From Rhizobacter sp. AJA081-3 (GTDB lineage Bacteria; Pseudomonadota; Gammaproteobacteria; Burkholderiales; Burkholderiaceae_C): a stretch of DNA of 64,000 nt. Below, in pieces: positions 53,199-62,200 of the stretch. Every line of letters starts with the position of its first letter. Position 1 is the stretch's first letter. The notes beneath the pieces are model-generated. The model had not been told where the DNA came from. It saw only the letters and a list, made by a program, of their open reading frames with translations, and did not search any database. The stretch lies in the NCBI RefSeq assembly GCF_017795745.1, contig NZ_CP059067.1:558001-622000 (forward strand), in the 5' to 3' direction. A program made the translations under genes and the position numbers.

Positions 53199-54299
53199 TC
53201 AGGCCGCGCTTCGCTCGAAAGTCACCACGTGATCCACCTCGGCACGGATGCCGATCCACTCGCCGATCTGGTGGTCGTGGTGCGATGGCACGTGGGCCAT
53301 CAGCTTCTCGCCGCTGGCCAGGCGCAACGTGTAAAGAAACTCGGCGCCGCGAAAAGTCTTGCTTTCGATGCGGGCGCGCACCGGGGCGAGGTCGTCGTGC
53401 ACGATGTCGTCGGCGCGCAGCAGCACTTCGCACTTCCCGTCGGGGTAGGCCTCGGGCAGCGGGCACTCGGCCACGTCGGTCAGGTCGCCCAGCGGGGTGC
53501 GCACGATGCAGTTGCAGTGGCCGTCGACCGGATCGTCGCCCTGCGAGACGATCTGCGCCGTCGTGAACACGCCGTGGCCGATGAAATCGGCGACGAAACG
53601 TGTCGCCGGGCGGTGGTACAGGGCGTAAGGGTCGTCCCACTGCTCGAGGCGGCCGCGGTTCATGACGCCGATCAGCTCGCCCACCGCGAAGGCTTCCATC
53701 TGGTCGTGGGTGACGAACAGCGCCGTGGTGCCGGCCTGCTTGAGGATCGCGCGAAGTTCCTGGGCGAGCCGCTCGCGCAGGTCGACGTCGAGGCTGGAGA
53801 AGGGCTCGTCCAGCAGCAGCAGCCGCGGGTTCGGTGCCAGGGCACGGGCCAGCGCGATGCGCTGCTGCTGGCCGCCCGACAGCTGGTGCGGCGCCCGCTT
53901 GGCGGCATGCGCCAGCCCGACGAGATCGAGAACCTCCTGCGTGCGCTGGCGCCGCTGCGCGCCGCTCAGGTGGCGGATGCCGAAGTCGACGTTGGCCTCC
54001 ACGCTCAGGTGCGGGAACAGCGCGTAGTCCTGGAACACCATGCCGATGCGCCGCGCCTCGGGCGAGAGGTGCTGCCCGGTGGCAGCGTCGGCCAGCACCT
54101 CGCCGTCGATGCGGATGCGGCCGGCGGCCAGCCGCTCCAGGCCGGCCACTGCACGCAGCAGCGAGGTCTTGCCGCAGCCCGAGGGGCCGATCAGCACGCC
54201 GATCTCACCGCGGCGCAGCCCCAGCGTGACGGCATCGACCGCGGCGCGGGCTGTTTGGCCCGGATAGCTGACCGAGGCGTGTTCGATGGCGAGGAACAT
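53199..54299 (-). CDS. Iron(III)-type ABC transporter ATP-binding protein (FbpC-like)
   Basis: 366 residues. Walker A GPSGCGKTS, signature LSGGQQQR, Walker B LLLLDEPFSSLD, and the switch His in FVTHDQMEA. About 130 residues after the ATPase form a TOBE-like regulatory domain (DIVHDDLAPVRARIESK). It pairs with the divergent permease gene across a Fur box. An iron-binding protein (FbpA) is not encoded here. Confidence 0.88.
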   Translation of the reverse strand: MFLAIEHASVSYPGQTARAAVDAVTLGLRRGEIGVLIGPSGCGKTSLLRAVAGLERLAAGRIRIDGEVLADAATGQHLSPEARRIGMVFQDYALFPHLSVEANVDFGIRHLSGAQRRQRTQEVLDLVGLAHAAKRAPHQLSGGQQQRIALARALAPNPRLLLLDEPFSSLDVDLRERLAQELRAILKQAGTTALFVTHDQMEAFAVGELIGVMNRGRLEQWDDPYALYHRPATRFVADFIGHGVFTTAQIVSQGDDPVDGHCNCIVRTPLGDLTDVAECPLPEAYPDGKCEVLLRADDIVHDDLAPVRARIESKTFRGAEFLYTLRLASGEKLMAHVPSHHDHQIGEWIGIRAEVDHVVTFERSAA

Positions 54300-54327
54300 G
54301 ACCCTATGATATCGACCTTCTCGACAG

Positions 54328-54346
54328 AACGAGAATCGTTCGCATC
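54328..54346. promoter_or_regulatory. Fur box between the iron ABC ATPase and permease genes
   Basis: AACGAGAATCGTTCGCATC matches the Fur pattern ATGAGAAT-N-ATTCTCAT in all but three positions and keeps its dyad symmetry. It lies 29 bases from the ATPase start and about 53 from the permease start, a location able to silence both under iron-replete conditions. Confidence 0.7.
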
Positions 54347-54398
54347 AGACTTGCGCCGCGTCAAGTCGCACTGCGTGCCACCCCCGCGATCCTTGCGC

Positions 54399-56015
54399 AT
54401 GTCCCGACTGCTGACCTTCGCCTGCCTGCTGCTTGCCGTGCCCGTGCTGGGTGTGCTGGGGTCCTGGATCGGCCTGGACGCCGCCAGCCTGCAGGTGCTG
54501 CGCCACCAGTTCGACACCGTGCTGCCGGAGTACGCACTGAACTCGCTGCTGCTCGCGCTGACGGTGGCCATCGGCGTGGCCCTGCTCGGGGGGGCCACGG
54601 CCGCGCTGGTGGCCTTGTTCGACTTCCCGCTGCGCCGCGTCTTCGAGTGGGCGCTGCTGCTGCCGCTGGCCATGCCAGCCTATGTGCTGGCCTATGCGGC
54701 CACCGACTTCCTGCAGTTCAGCGGGCCGCTGCAGAACGGGCTGCGGGCCTGGACCGGTGCCACCGGCGCGCTGTGGCCCGACGTGCGCAGCTTGTGGGGT
54801 GCGGCCGCCCTGTTCGTGCTGTGCCTGTACCCGTACGTCTACCTCCTGACCCGTGCCGCGCTGAGCGAACGCGCGGTGCCGCTGATGGAAGCCGCCCGGC
54901 TGCTCGGCGCCGGCACCGCCCGGCGCGTGCGCGAGGTGGCGCTGCCGCTGGCCCGCCCGGCCCTGGCCGCCGGCGTGGCGCTGGCGCTCATGGAGACGCT
55001 GGCCGACTATGGTGTTGGTGCCTACTTCGGTTTGTCGACCTTCACCACCGGCATCTACAAGGCCTGGCTGGTGATGTACGACCGCGACGCCGCGGCGCAA
55101 CTGGCTTCGTTGCTGCTGGTGCTGGTGGCCTTGCTGCTGTGGGTCGAGCAGCGCGCCCAGAAGCGGCTGCGCTTCTCCGCCACGCGCAGCGGCGCGGTGC
55201 ATGCCGCCGAGGCGCGGGCCATCCCGTTGACCGGCACGCGCGCGGCACTGGCCGTGCTCGTGTGCGCGCTGCCGGTGCTGCTCGGCTTCGTGCTGCCGGT
55301 GCTGGTGCTGCTGCGACTGGTCTGGATCGAAGCGGCACATGGCGAGGTCGGCCTGCCGCTGGCGCGCTTCGCGCAGTGGGCCTGGGTCAGCTTCAAGCTC
55401 GCGGGTCTGGCCGCAGTGCTGGCCACGTCTGTCGCGCTGCTGCTCGGCTTTTCCTTGCGCCTGCGCGAGAGCGTCGCGTTGCGTCTTTCGGCCCGCGTGG
55501 TCTCGCTCGGGTATGCGGTACCGGGCGCGGTGATCGCGGTGGGCATCCTGCTTCCGGTGGGTTGGCTGCAGGAGCGCTTCCCTCAACTCGGCAGTGCCGC
55601 GCTGGTCACCGGCACGCTGTTCGGGCTCATGTACGCCTACCTCGTGCGCTTCTCGGCAGTGGCGCTGCAGTCGATCGAGGCGGGTTATGCGCGCGTGCCG
55701 TCGTCCATCGACGAGACTGCGCACTTGCTCGGCGCATCGCGGCGGCGCATGTTCTTCGAGTTGCATGCGCCGCTGCTGCGCCGGGCCGGCCTGGCGGCCC
55801 TGCTGCTGGTGTTCGTCGACGTGATGAAGGAACTGCCGGCCACGCTGGTGCTGCGGCCGTTCAACAGCGACACACTGGCAGTGGTCGCCTACCAATTGGC
55901 CCGGGACGAACGGCTGGGCGAGGCGGCGCTGCCGTCGCTTGCGATCGTGCTGGTCGGGCTGCTGCCGGTGCTGCTGCTGTCGCGCTCGATGCGGCCGGAC
56001 GCGGCTCAGCGGTGA
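54399..56015 (+). CDS. Iron(III)-type ABC transporter permease (FbpB-like, duplicated)
   Basis: 538 residues from ATG 54399, with about twelve transmembrane helices in two homologous halves. Each half has an EAA loop: MEAARLLGAGTARRVREVALPLARPA and IDETAHLLGASRRRMFFELHAPLLRR. The fused two-domain permease is typical of Fbp/Sfu/Hit iron transporters. Upstream in-frame starts run antisense through ctpA and are rejected. Convergent with the LysR gene, 13 bases apart. Confidence 0.9.
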   Translation: MSRLLTFACLLLAVPVLGVLGSWIGLDAASLQVLRHQFDTVLPEYALNSLLLALTVAIGVALLGGATAALVALFDFPLRRVFEWALLLPLAMPAYVLAYAATDFLQFSGPLQNGLRAWTGATGALWPDVRSLWGAAALFVLCLYPYVYLLTRAALSERAVPLMEAARLLGAGTARRVREVALPLARPALAAGVALALMETLADYGVGAYFGLSTFTTGIYKAWLVMYDRDAAAQLASLLLVLVALLLWVEQRAQKRLRFSATRSGAVHAAEARAIPLTGTRAALAVLVCALPVLLGFVLPVLVLLRLVWIEAAHGEVGLPLARFAQWAWVSFKLAGLAAVLATSVALLLGFSLRLRESVALRLSARVVSLGYAVPGAVIAVGILLPVGWLQERFPQLGSAALVTGTLFGLMYAYLVRFSAVALQSIEAGYARVPSSIDETAHLLGASRRRMFFELHAPLLRRAGLAALLLVFVDVMKELPATLVLRPFNSDTLAVVAYQLARDERLGEAALPSLAIVLVGLLPVLLLSRSMRPDAAQR

Positions 56016-56028
56016 AAGCGCCGCTGCG

Positions 56029-56964
56029 TCACGGCTCGGCGCGGTCACGCTCGGCGCTTGCCTGCATCCAGCCGGAGAAGGCCTGCACGTCGGCCCGCTG
56101 GGCCGCGAAGCGCGCGGTGACGAGGAAGTAGCCGCGCGGCGACGCGAAACGCTTTTCGAACAGGGCGACCAGGCGCCCCTGGCGCAGATGGCGACGCACC
56201 AGTGGGCTGACGCCCAGTGCCACGCCCTGGCCTTCGAGTGCGGCATTGATGAGCTGGTCGTACTGATTGAACTGCACCGAGCCGGCGGCCTGCAGGCCGT
56301 GCAGCTTCATGGTTTCCAGCCATACCGGCCAGGCGCCGGTGGGCCAGACCTTCTCTGCCATCTGGTAGTGCAGCAGTACATGGTGGCGAAGGTCGGCGGG
56401 TTCGGCCAGCGGCTTGCCTGGCACATCGAGCAGCGCCGGGCTGCACACCGGCATGACCTCCTCGCCGAACAATTGCTGCGAGCCGTTGGGCGCGATCTGC
56501 GCCGGGCAGTAGCGCACGGCGAGTTCGACGCGCTCGCGATCGAGGTCGATCAGCCGGTTGTTGGCGTCGATGCGGATCTCGATGTCTGGATGCTGGGCCC
56601 GGAAGTCGCCCAGCCGCGGCACCAGCCACAGTGAGGCGAAACCGATGCTGCATGACACCGTCAAGGCGCGAGTCTGGTTCTGCGCGCGGATGCGATCGGC
56701 CGTGTCGGTCAGCTGCCGCAGCGCCTCTGTTGCCGTGCGATAGAGCTGCTGCCCGGCCTCGGTGAGGCGGATCTCGCGATGCCGGCGCTCGAACAGCGGC
56801 ACCCCCAGGTGCTCCTCCAGCGCCTGTACCTGGCGGCTGACCGCCGACTGGGTGAGGAAGAGCTCGGCCGCAGCGCGCGTGAAGCTGAGCTGCCGCGCTG
56901 CGGCCTCGAATCCGCGCAGCAGGTCCAACGACGGCAGGGAGCGCACCATGGTGTCGATTTGCAT
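56029..56964 (-). CDS. LysR family transcriptional regulator (GcvA-like)
   Basis: 311 residues from ATG 56964 (ATG 56949 is also possible). Winged helix: LRGFEAAARQLSFTRAAAELFLTQSAVSRQVQALEEHLG. The effector domain has DIEIRIDANNRLIDLDRERVELAVRY, a pattern of the GcvA/AmpR-like group. It is divergent from the DUF2917 gene (139 bases), the usual target arrangement. Effector unknown. Confidence 0.9.
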   Translation of the reverse strand: MQIDTMVRSLPSLDLLRGFEAAARQLSFTRAAAELFLTQSAVSRQVQALEEHLGVPLFERRHREIRLTEAGQQLYRTATEALRQLTDTADRIRAQNQTRALTVSCSIGFASLWLVPRLGDFRAQHPDIEIRIDANNRLIDLDRERVELAVRYCPAQIAPNGSQQLFGEEVMPVCSPALLDVPGKPLAEPADLRHHVLLHYQMAEKVWPTGAWPVWLETMKLHGLQAAGSVQFNQYDQLINAALEGQGVALGVSPLVRRHLRQGRLVALFEKRFASPRGYFLVTARFAAQRADVQAFSGWMQASAERDRAEP

Positions 56965-57103
56965 GCCTAGAGCGCATGCCAAGAATGCGGAGATCTCGTT
57001 TGAGGACTGAGAACCAGGCGACGATCATTCTCGCACCGAATCCACTTCCTGGGCATCGATCGTCGACACCCAGCATGCGTGGAAGACATGCGAGGAGCGC
57101 ATC

Positions 57104-57409
57104 ATGACCATTCGCCGAATCGACAGCTCGGCCGGCCTCGTCAGCCTGTCCAAGAGAGACGTGTTGTCCTTGGCCGGCCGACCGGGAACACGCATCGAAA
57201 GCCGCCAGGGCGGCCTGTGGGTCACTCAGGACGGCGATCCTCGCGACGTCGTGCTGGCCTGCGGCGAGGCCTGCGTCCTGGACCGCGACGGGCCGGTGCT
57301 GGTGCAGGCGCTGGAGCCGGCCCTGGTGATGGTGGAACGGCCTGCGAAGCAGGCCGCCAGGGCCCCGGGGCTATGGCAGCGCCTGACCCAGGCGGCGTTC
57401 AGCGCTTGA
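57104..57409 (+). CDS. DUF2917 domain protein
   Basis: 101 residues. RDVLSLAGRPGTRIESRQGGLWVTQDGDPRDVVLACGEACVL is the DUF2917 core, a small cupin-like beta domain. Preceded by a GAGGAG site. Genes of this family commonly sit divergent to a GcvA-like LysR regulator, as here, so they probably form a regulated pair. Function unknown. Confidence 0.82.
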   Translation: MTIRRIDSSAGLVSLSKRDVLSLAGRPGTRIESRQGGLWVTQDGDPRDVVLACGEACVLDRDGPVLVQALEPALVMVERPAKQAARAPGLWQRLTQAAFSA

Positions 57410-57656
57410 GTCGGTAGAACTCGTCGATGAGATCGCCGGGCAATGTATCCATCGGCGCTTCGCTGATGCGCACGCCGCCGAGCAGTTCGAGCGACGAGGC
57501 CAGCCAGCCGTTGTCGCGCGGGTCGACGGCATCCTTGGACGCAGGCGGGTTGCTGACCGCCTGACGCGGATCGACGTACTCGCCCATCGGCGCGTTCGCG
57601 GTGACGCGCCACACCAGCTTCGCGGGCTGCTGCTTGTTCGCCGAAAGTCGAGCCAT
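57399..57656 (-). CDS. Small hypothetical protein
   Basis: 85 residues from ATG 57656 (a GTG six codons earlier is an alternative). No known domain seen. Features: MARLSANKQQPAKLVWRV at the N-terminus, a middle NGWLASSLELLGGVRIS and an acidic then basic end (LIDEFYRLKR). Codon third positions are G/C-rich as in real genes of this window. It overlaps the DUF2917 stop by 11 bases. Confidence 0.6.
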   Translation of the reverse strand: MARLSANKQQPAKLVWRVTANAPMGEYVDPRQAVSNPPASKDAVDPRDNGWLASSLELLGGVRISEAPMDTLPGDLIDEFYRLKR

Positions 57657-57954
57657 GAGGATTCGCCTGTTCACGCCGGGCGGCCGAATGGGCCTGCCAC
57701 TCGTTCATCGTAACGGACGGCGCCCGGCGCCGCCACGACGACCCCTAGGTTGAAGTGGAGGCAGCGAGGCGAGCGCCGGCGGGATTGCCGTCCGCGGCAC
57801 CGCAGCATGCGGCGAACGCGGTGAAGGCGCTTCTCGCCCGCGAGGAGTCGCCCGGTGACGTAATCTTCGGCCGCACGGGTCGACCAAAAGGTCCCGTTGA
57901 AATGGATTGACCCGCGGCCCACCTTCAAGGGTCGCAGTCAACGAACCGAAGCCC
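57657..57954. other. Intergenic region without a supported gene
   Basis: About 300 bases between the small hypothetical gene and msrB. A minus-strand open frame of 85 codons (57671-57928) exists but is Arg-rich and unlike a protein. TAATCT near 57862 could be a -10 for msrB. No repeat or RNA was recognised. Confidence 0.5.
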
Positions 57955-58401
57955 ATGAAGACCTACACCAAGTCCCCCGAAGCGATCGCCCGGCTCACCA
58001 CCGAGCAGTTCCACGTCACGCAGCGCAGCGGCACCGAGCGTCCGGGGACCGGCGAGTACCTGCACAACCACGAGCCCGGCATCTATGTGGACATCGTTTC
58101 CGGCGAGCCGCTGTTCGCGTCGTCCGACAAGTTCGAGTCGGGCTGCGGCTGGCCGAGCTTCACCAAGCCGATCGTGCCCGCGCACGTGAACGAACTGCGC
58201 GATGCCAGCCACGGCATGGTGCGCACCGAGGTCCGCTCCGTCCATGGCGACAGCCACCTGGGACATGTCTTTCCCGACGGTCCGCATGATCGGGGCGGGC
58301 TGCGCTACTGCATCAATTCCGCCTCGCTGCGTTTCGTGCACCGCGACGACATGCAGGCCGAGGGTTATGGCGAATTCCTTAACCAAGTCGAGGAGATCTG
58401 A
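57955..58401 (+). CDS. msrB: Peptide-methionine (R)-S-oxide reductase MsrB
   Basis: 148 residues from ATG 57955. MsrB core: [40 protein letters not shown] and the catalytic Cys in [12 protein letters not shown]. The two CxxC zinc pairs found in many MsrB are missing, so this is the zinc-free type. It repairs methionine-R-sulfoxide. The msrA gene follows by 1 base. Confidence 0.94.
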   Translation: MKTYTKSPEAIARLTTEQFHVTQRSGTERPGTGEYLHNHEPGIYVDIVSGEPLFASSDKFESGCGWPSFTKPIVPAHVNELRDASHGMVRTEVRSVHGDSHLGHVFPDGPHDRGGLRYCINSASLRFVHRDDMQAEGYGEFLNQVEEI

Positions 58402-58402
58402 G

Positions 58403-58909
58403 ATGGCGACCGAGCGCGCAGTTCTGGCGGGCGGATGTTTCTGGGGCATGCAGGACCTGATCCGCAAGATGCCCGGCGTGGTGTCCACGCGCGTGGGCTA
58501 CTCCGGCGGCGACGTGCCGAATGCGACCTATCGGAACCACGGCACCCATGCCGAGGCGATCGAGATCGTCTTCGACCCGTCCGTGATGAGCTACCGGCGA
58601 CTGCTCGAGTTCTTCTTCCAGATCCACGACCCGACCACGCCGAACCGGCAGGGCAACGACCGCGGCATGGCCTACCGCTCGGCGATCTATTTCGTGACGG
58701 AAGCCCAGCGTCTCGAGGCGATCGACACGATCAAGGATGTCGAGGCTTCGGGTCTGTGGCCGGGCAAGGTGGTCACGGAAGTCGCGCCGGTGGGTGCGTT
58801 CTGGCAGGCCGAGCCCGAACACCAGGACTACCTGGAGCGCAACCCGGGTGGATACACCTGCCACTTTGCGCGGCCGAACTGGGTCTTGCCCCGGCGCGCC
58901 GCAGCCTGA
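58403..58909 (+). CDS. msrA: Peptide-methionine (S)-S-oxide reductase MsrA
   Basis: 168 residues from ATG 58403. Catalytic Cys in [10 protein letters not shown]; further [25 protein letters not shown] and [12 protein letters not shown]. It repairs methionine-S-sulfoxide, complementing MsrB from the same message. The short form has no extra resolving-Cys tail beyond a Cys near the end (YTCHFARP). Confidence 0.95.
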   Translation: MATERAVLAGGCFWGMQDLIRKMPGVVSTRVGYSGGDVPNATYRNHGTHAEAIEIVFDPSVMSYRRLLEFFFQIHDPTTPNRQGNDRGMAYRSAIYFVTEAQRLEAIDTIKDVEASGLWPGKVVTEVAPVGAFWQAEPEHQDYLERNPGGYTCHFARPNWVLPRRAAA

Positions 58910-59165
58910 GCGGGAGCGGCAAACCGTTCGGCGCATGTCGCTCGCGCACGGGCTCGAGCGCAGTGGACGTGACGCCCCGTCCGGAGACGGCGCCAGCCGA
59001 CGCATCGGCGAGCAAAGTGCACGCCGACACCTGTCGAAACTGCTGGCTGGCCTGCAGCGGGCTGGACTTGCGCAGCAGGCCACATCCGAATGGCCTGCAA
59101 GCCGCACGAGGACTCGTGAACCGGAGATGCGTCGAGACACATCGGGATGTCGCTGGACGCTGCGT
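58910..59165. other. Intergenic region between msrA and tRNA-Arg, no gene seen
   Basis: 256 bases with mixed composition and no credible coding frame, terminator or repeat of the tRNA end. The tRNA 3' end shows no duplicated copy here, so nothing marks an integrated element. Confidence 0.5.
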
Positions 59166-59240
59166 TGGTCCCGCCGACAGGAATCGAACCTGTATTTGCC
59201 GCTTAGGAGGCGGCCGTTCTATCCATTGAACTACGGCGAG
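59166..59240 (-). tRNA. tRNA-Arg (anticodon CCT)
   Basis: Minus-strand cloverleaf with encoded CCA. Acceptor stem CTCGCCG/CGGCGGG (one T-G wobble), D arm GTTCAATGGATAGAAC, anticodon arm GCCGC-CTCCTAA-GCGGC giving anticodon CCT, T arm ACAGG-TTCGATT-CCTGT, discriminator A. It reads AGG, a rare codon in this GC-rich genome. Confidence 0.95.
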
Positions 59241-59270
59241 CGGGAGCGGCGGGATTCTCTCACTGCCCGA

Positions 59271-62200
59271 TCAGTTCCAGCGCCAGGTCCAGATCACGTC
59301 GAGCGAACTGTCCTCGCCCGACTGAGCGCGCAGGGTGAAACGCTGGGCGATGCGGTAGATCAGCTGCCAGCTGCCGGCGGTGGCGTTCAGGCTGCGCTCG
59401 TAGCCGACATACCAGCGGCGCGACAGCTGCTTGCCCAGCGAGATCACGGTTTCGCGCACCTCGCCGTCGCTCTGCCGCACCGACACCTCGTCCAGGCCGA
59501 TCGCCCGCGTGAGCTGGTCGGTCGGGCCTTCGCCATCGCCTGTCAGCAGCGCCAGCGCGGCGCGCTGCAGCAGCGCCGTGTCAGTGCGGCCCAGGCCATC
59601 GCTGGCGCGGCCGAGCACCAGCCATGAGAGCTTGTCGAGGTCCGACAGCTCGGGCTCGGAGAACAGCCGCACACGCGGGTTCACCGCCGTGCCGGTGATG
59701 GCCACGCCCACCCGCACGTCGAGGTTGGGGCGGGTGGCCTCGATGTCCAGCCGCGGGTTCTCGGCCGCCCCGTTGAAGACCAGGTTGCCACGGTCGATCT
59801 CCAGCTTCTGGCCGTAGGCGGCATAGGTGCCGCCGGCCGTGCGCACGGTGCCATTGACGGCCAGCCTGCCGCCCGGCGCCGTCAGGCGCAGTTCGCCGCG
59901 CAGGCCGGTGTCCAGGCCGCGGCCTTTCACTCGCAGCTGCTCGCCGAGGTCCAGGCGCACGTCCATGTCGATGGTCGGTGCGCGCGCGTTCGACGCGGCC
60001 GGCTTCGGCTCCGCCATCTGCGGGTCGGCCGCCCGGGCCGGGCGGCGGCTCACGGTGACGTCGTCCGACAGCCCGGGAGCGTCGCTGCGCGTGAAGTCGA
60101 TCAGGCCTTCGTCGACGGCCAGTCTCCCGCCGAGGGTGAACTTGTCGCGCTCGATCTGCAGCGTCGAGTTGCCGCTGACGACGATGCGGCGGTCGACCCG
60201 GCCGAGCAGCTGGAAGCGCTTCGCCTCGAGCTGCAGCCTGGCCAGCGGCGAGGCGCCGAAACTCGCGTCGCCGCCGAGCTCGAGCGTGCCTGCGCCGCCG
60301 CGCGCGGTGAAGCGTTCGATGCGCGCGGTGGCGCCCTGAAGCACGATCGCCACCTCGCCGTCGGTGACGTTCACGCCCTGCAGGAAGTTGCGAACGCTCA
60401 GGCGCGTGCCGCGCACGGCCCCGGTGTACTCCGGCGCGCCGAACTTGCCGCCGATGCCCGCACTCGCGCTCAGTGCACCGCCGATGCGCCAACCGGCGGG
60501 CACCCAGGTGCCCCAGGTGCCCAGGTTGGCGACCTGCAGCTCCAGCACGCCGGACACCGGCGTGTCGGGCGAGGGCCAGGTGGACTGCGGCGAGGTGCGC
60601 GCGACGAAGGCGCCGGCGGCCACGCCGACGGTCGAGCCGGCCAGGCCCTGGGTGAAGCTCCACACGCCGTCGGCCACGTTCAGCCCCAGCCGCAGGTCGG
60701 TCAGGCCGAGCGCCTGGGTGCCGGTTTCATCGGTCACGCTGAGGTCGCCGCGGCTGCGTTCGACGACGATGTCCGCCGCGAAGGTCGGGGCGCTGCGCAG
60801 CTCGAGCCGGCCCGTCACCGCCAGGTCACCGCCCCAGCCGAAGTCGGGTTGCAGGCGGGCCAGCAGCGGCGCGATCGTCAACGGCTCCATCTCGGCCTTG
60901 GCGTCGATGCGCGCCGGTGTGCCGCCCTGCGCGGCCTGCCAGGCCAGGCGATCCCAGCGCAGCGCGGCGCCGAACAGCTCGGCACGCCCCGCCTGCAGCA
61001 ACAGTTGCTGCGGGCCGGCGTCCAGGCCCAGCACCTGCACGGCGACATCGCGCGTGCGCAGCCAGGCTGCCGTGGCCGCCGTGCCGCCGGCCGGGCGTGC
61101 CTCGAGTTGCTGCAGCGTGCCGCGCCAGCCGTCGATCGCGCCGGCGCTACCGGCCACGAAGCCGCCTTGCATCTGCAGCGAGGCCAGCGTGCCGTTCTTC
61201 GTGTCGATGCTCGTCGGGGCTGTCGGCAGGGCTTCCGTCCATCCCGGAGGGCGCGCGTTCGAACTGGCGCTGAGCTCCAGGCGGTGCGCCCGGCCGCTGC
61301 CTTGCGCACGCAGCTCCGCGTTCTCGAAGCGGGCCGCCCCGAGCACGAGGCCAGCCAGGTCGAACTCGGCGTCGACCGGCGCGTCCAGTGTGGTGCCGGC
61401 CTGCCAGCGCGCGCTGCCGCTCTTCAACGCGAGCGAGCCGGCCTGCAGCTCGGTGGCTTGCGCCTTGCCGGTCGAACTGATCGCCGGCCAGCGGCCGCTG
61501 GCTTGCAGCTCGGCCGTGAGCGCGCCGCCGAGCGGCTTGCCGGCCGTGTCCGCGCCGGCCAGGCGCGCCAGCGGCGCGAGCTTGGCCAGCGTGGGCGCCT
61601 GCAGCGTCAGTTGCCAGCGATCGTCTGCACCACCGGCGGCCAGGCCGATGCGGCCCTCGGCGTCGAGGCGGTTGCCGTCCAGTTCGGCCTGCGCGGTGGC
61701 CTGCAAGGCGCCGGCGGCGGCGCCGCGCAGCGACAACTGGCCGCGCAAGGGCACGCCGGCGAGCACGCTGTCGGTCAGCACGGCCGTGGCCTGGCCACGC
61801 AGCGTGGCCAGCCGGTCGAGCGCTCGGCCCGGGCCGGCCGGCGGCAGCGTCAGGTCGAACTCGCTGTTTGCGTTCAGGCGATGCGGCCCGCGCCGCCAGG
61901 GCGAGTCTTCGCGGCCCGGCCACCAGACGGCCGGGTCGAAGGCCGCCAGCGTGGCCTGGCCCTTGAGCTGCCAGGCCGTGCCCGGCGCCGCGCGGCTTGC
62001 GCTGGCCTTCACCGAGGCGCGGGCACCGCCCGCCTCGGCCTGTGCGTCACGCAGCGTGATGCGGTCGGCCCCGGCCTCGCGGCGCCAGTCGCCATCGAGC
62101 CGCAGGCGAACCGCGCGGGCGGTGCCGCGGTCGAGCACCTTGCCGTTCAGTTCGCCGCGTGCGGCCAGCGTCTGCACGGCCGCGGCGGGCGCGCTGCCGT

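Noticed and set aside
51528-54398. Long upstream extension of the iron permease frame
   Set aside because: It runs antisense through ctpA and the ABC ATPase and over the Fur box. The permease itself begins with a proper membrane segment at 54399.
57671-57928. Minus-strand frame of 85 codons upstream of msrB
   Set aside because: Arg-rich, no recognisable domain, no ribosome binding site, and poor third-position pattern.
59166-59240. tRNA-Arg as an attachment site for an integrated element
   Set aside because: No integrase gene and no duplicated tRNA end were seen on either side; the neighbours are msrBA and tamBA, both housekeeping.
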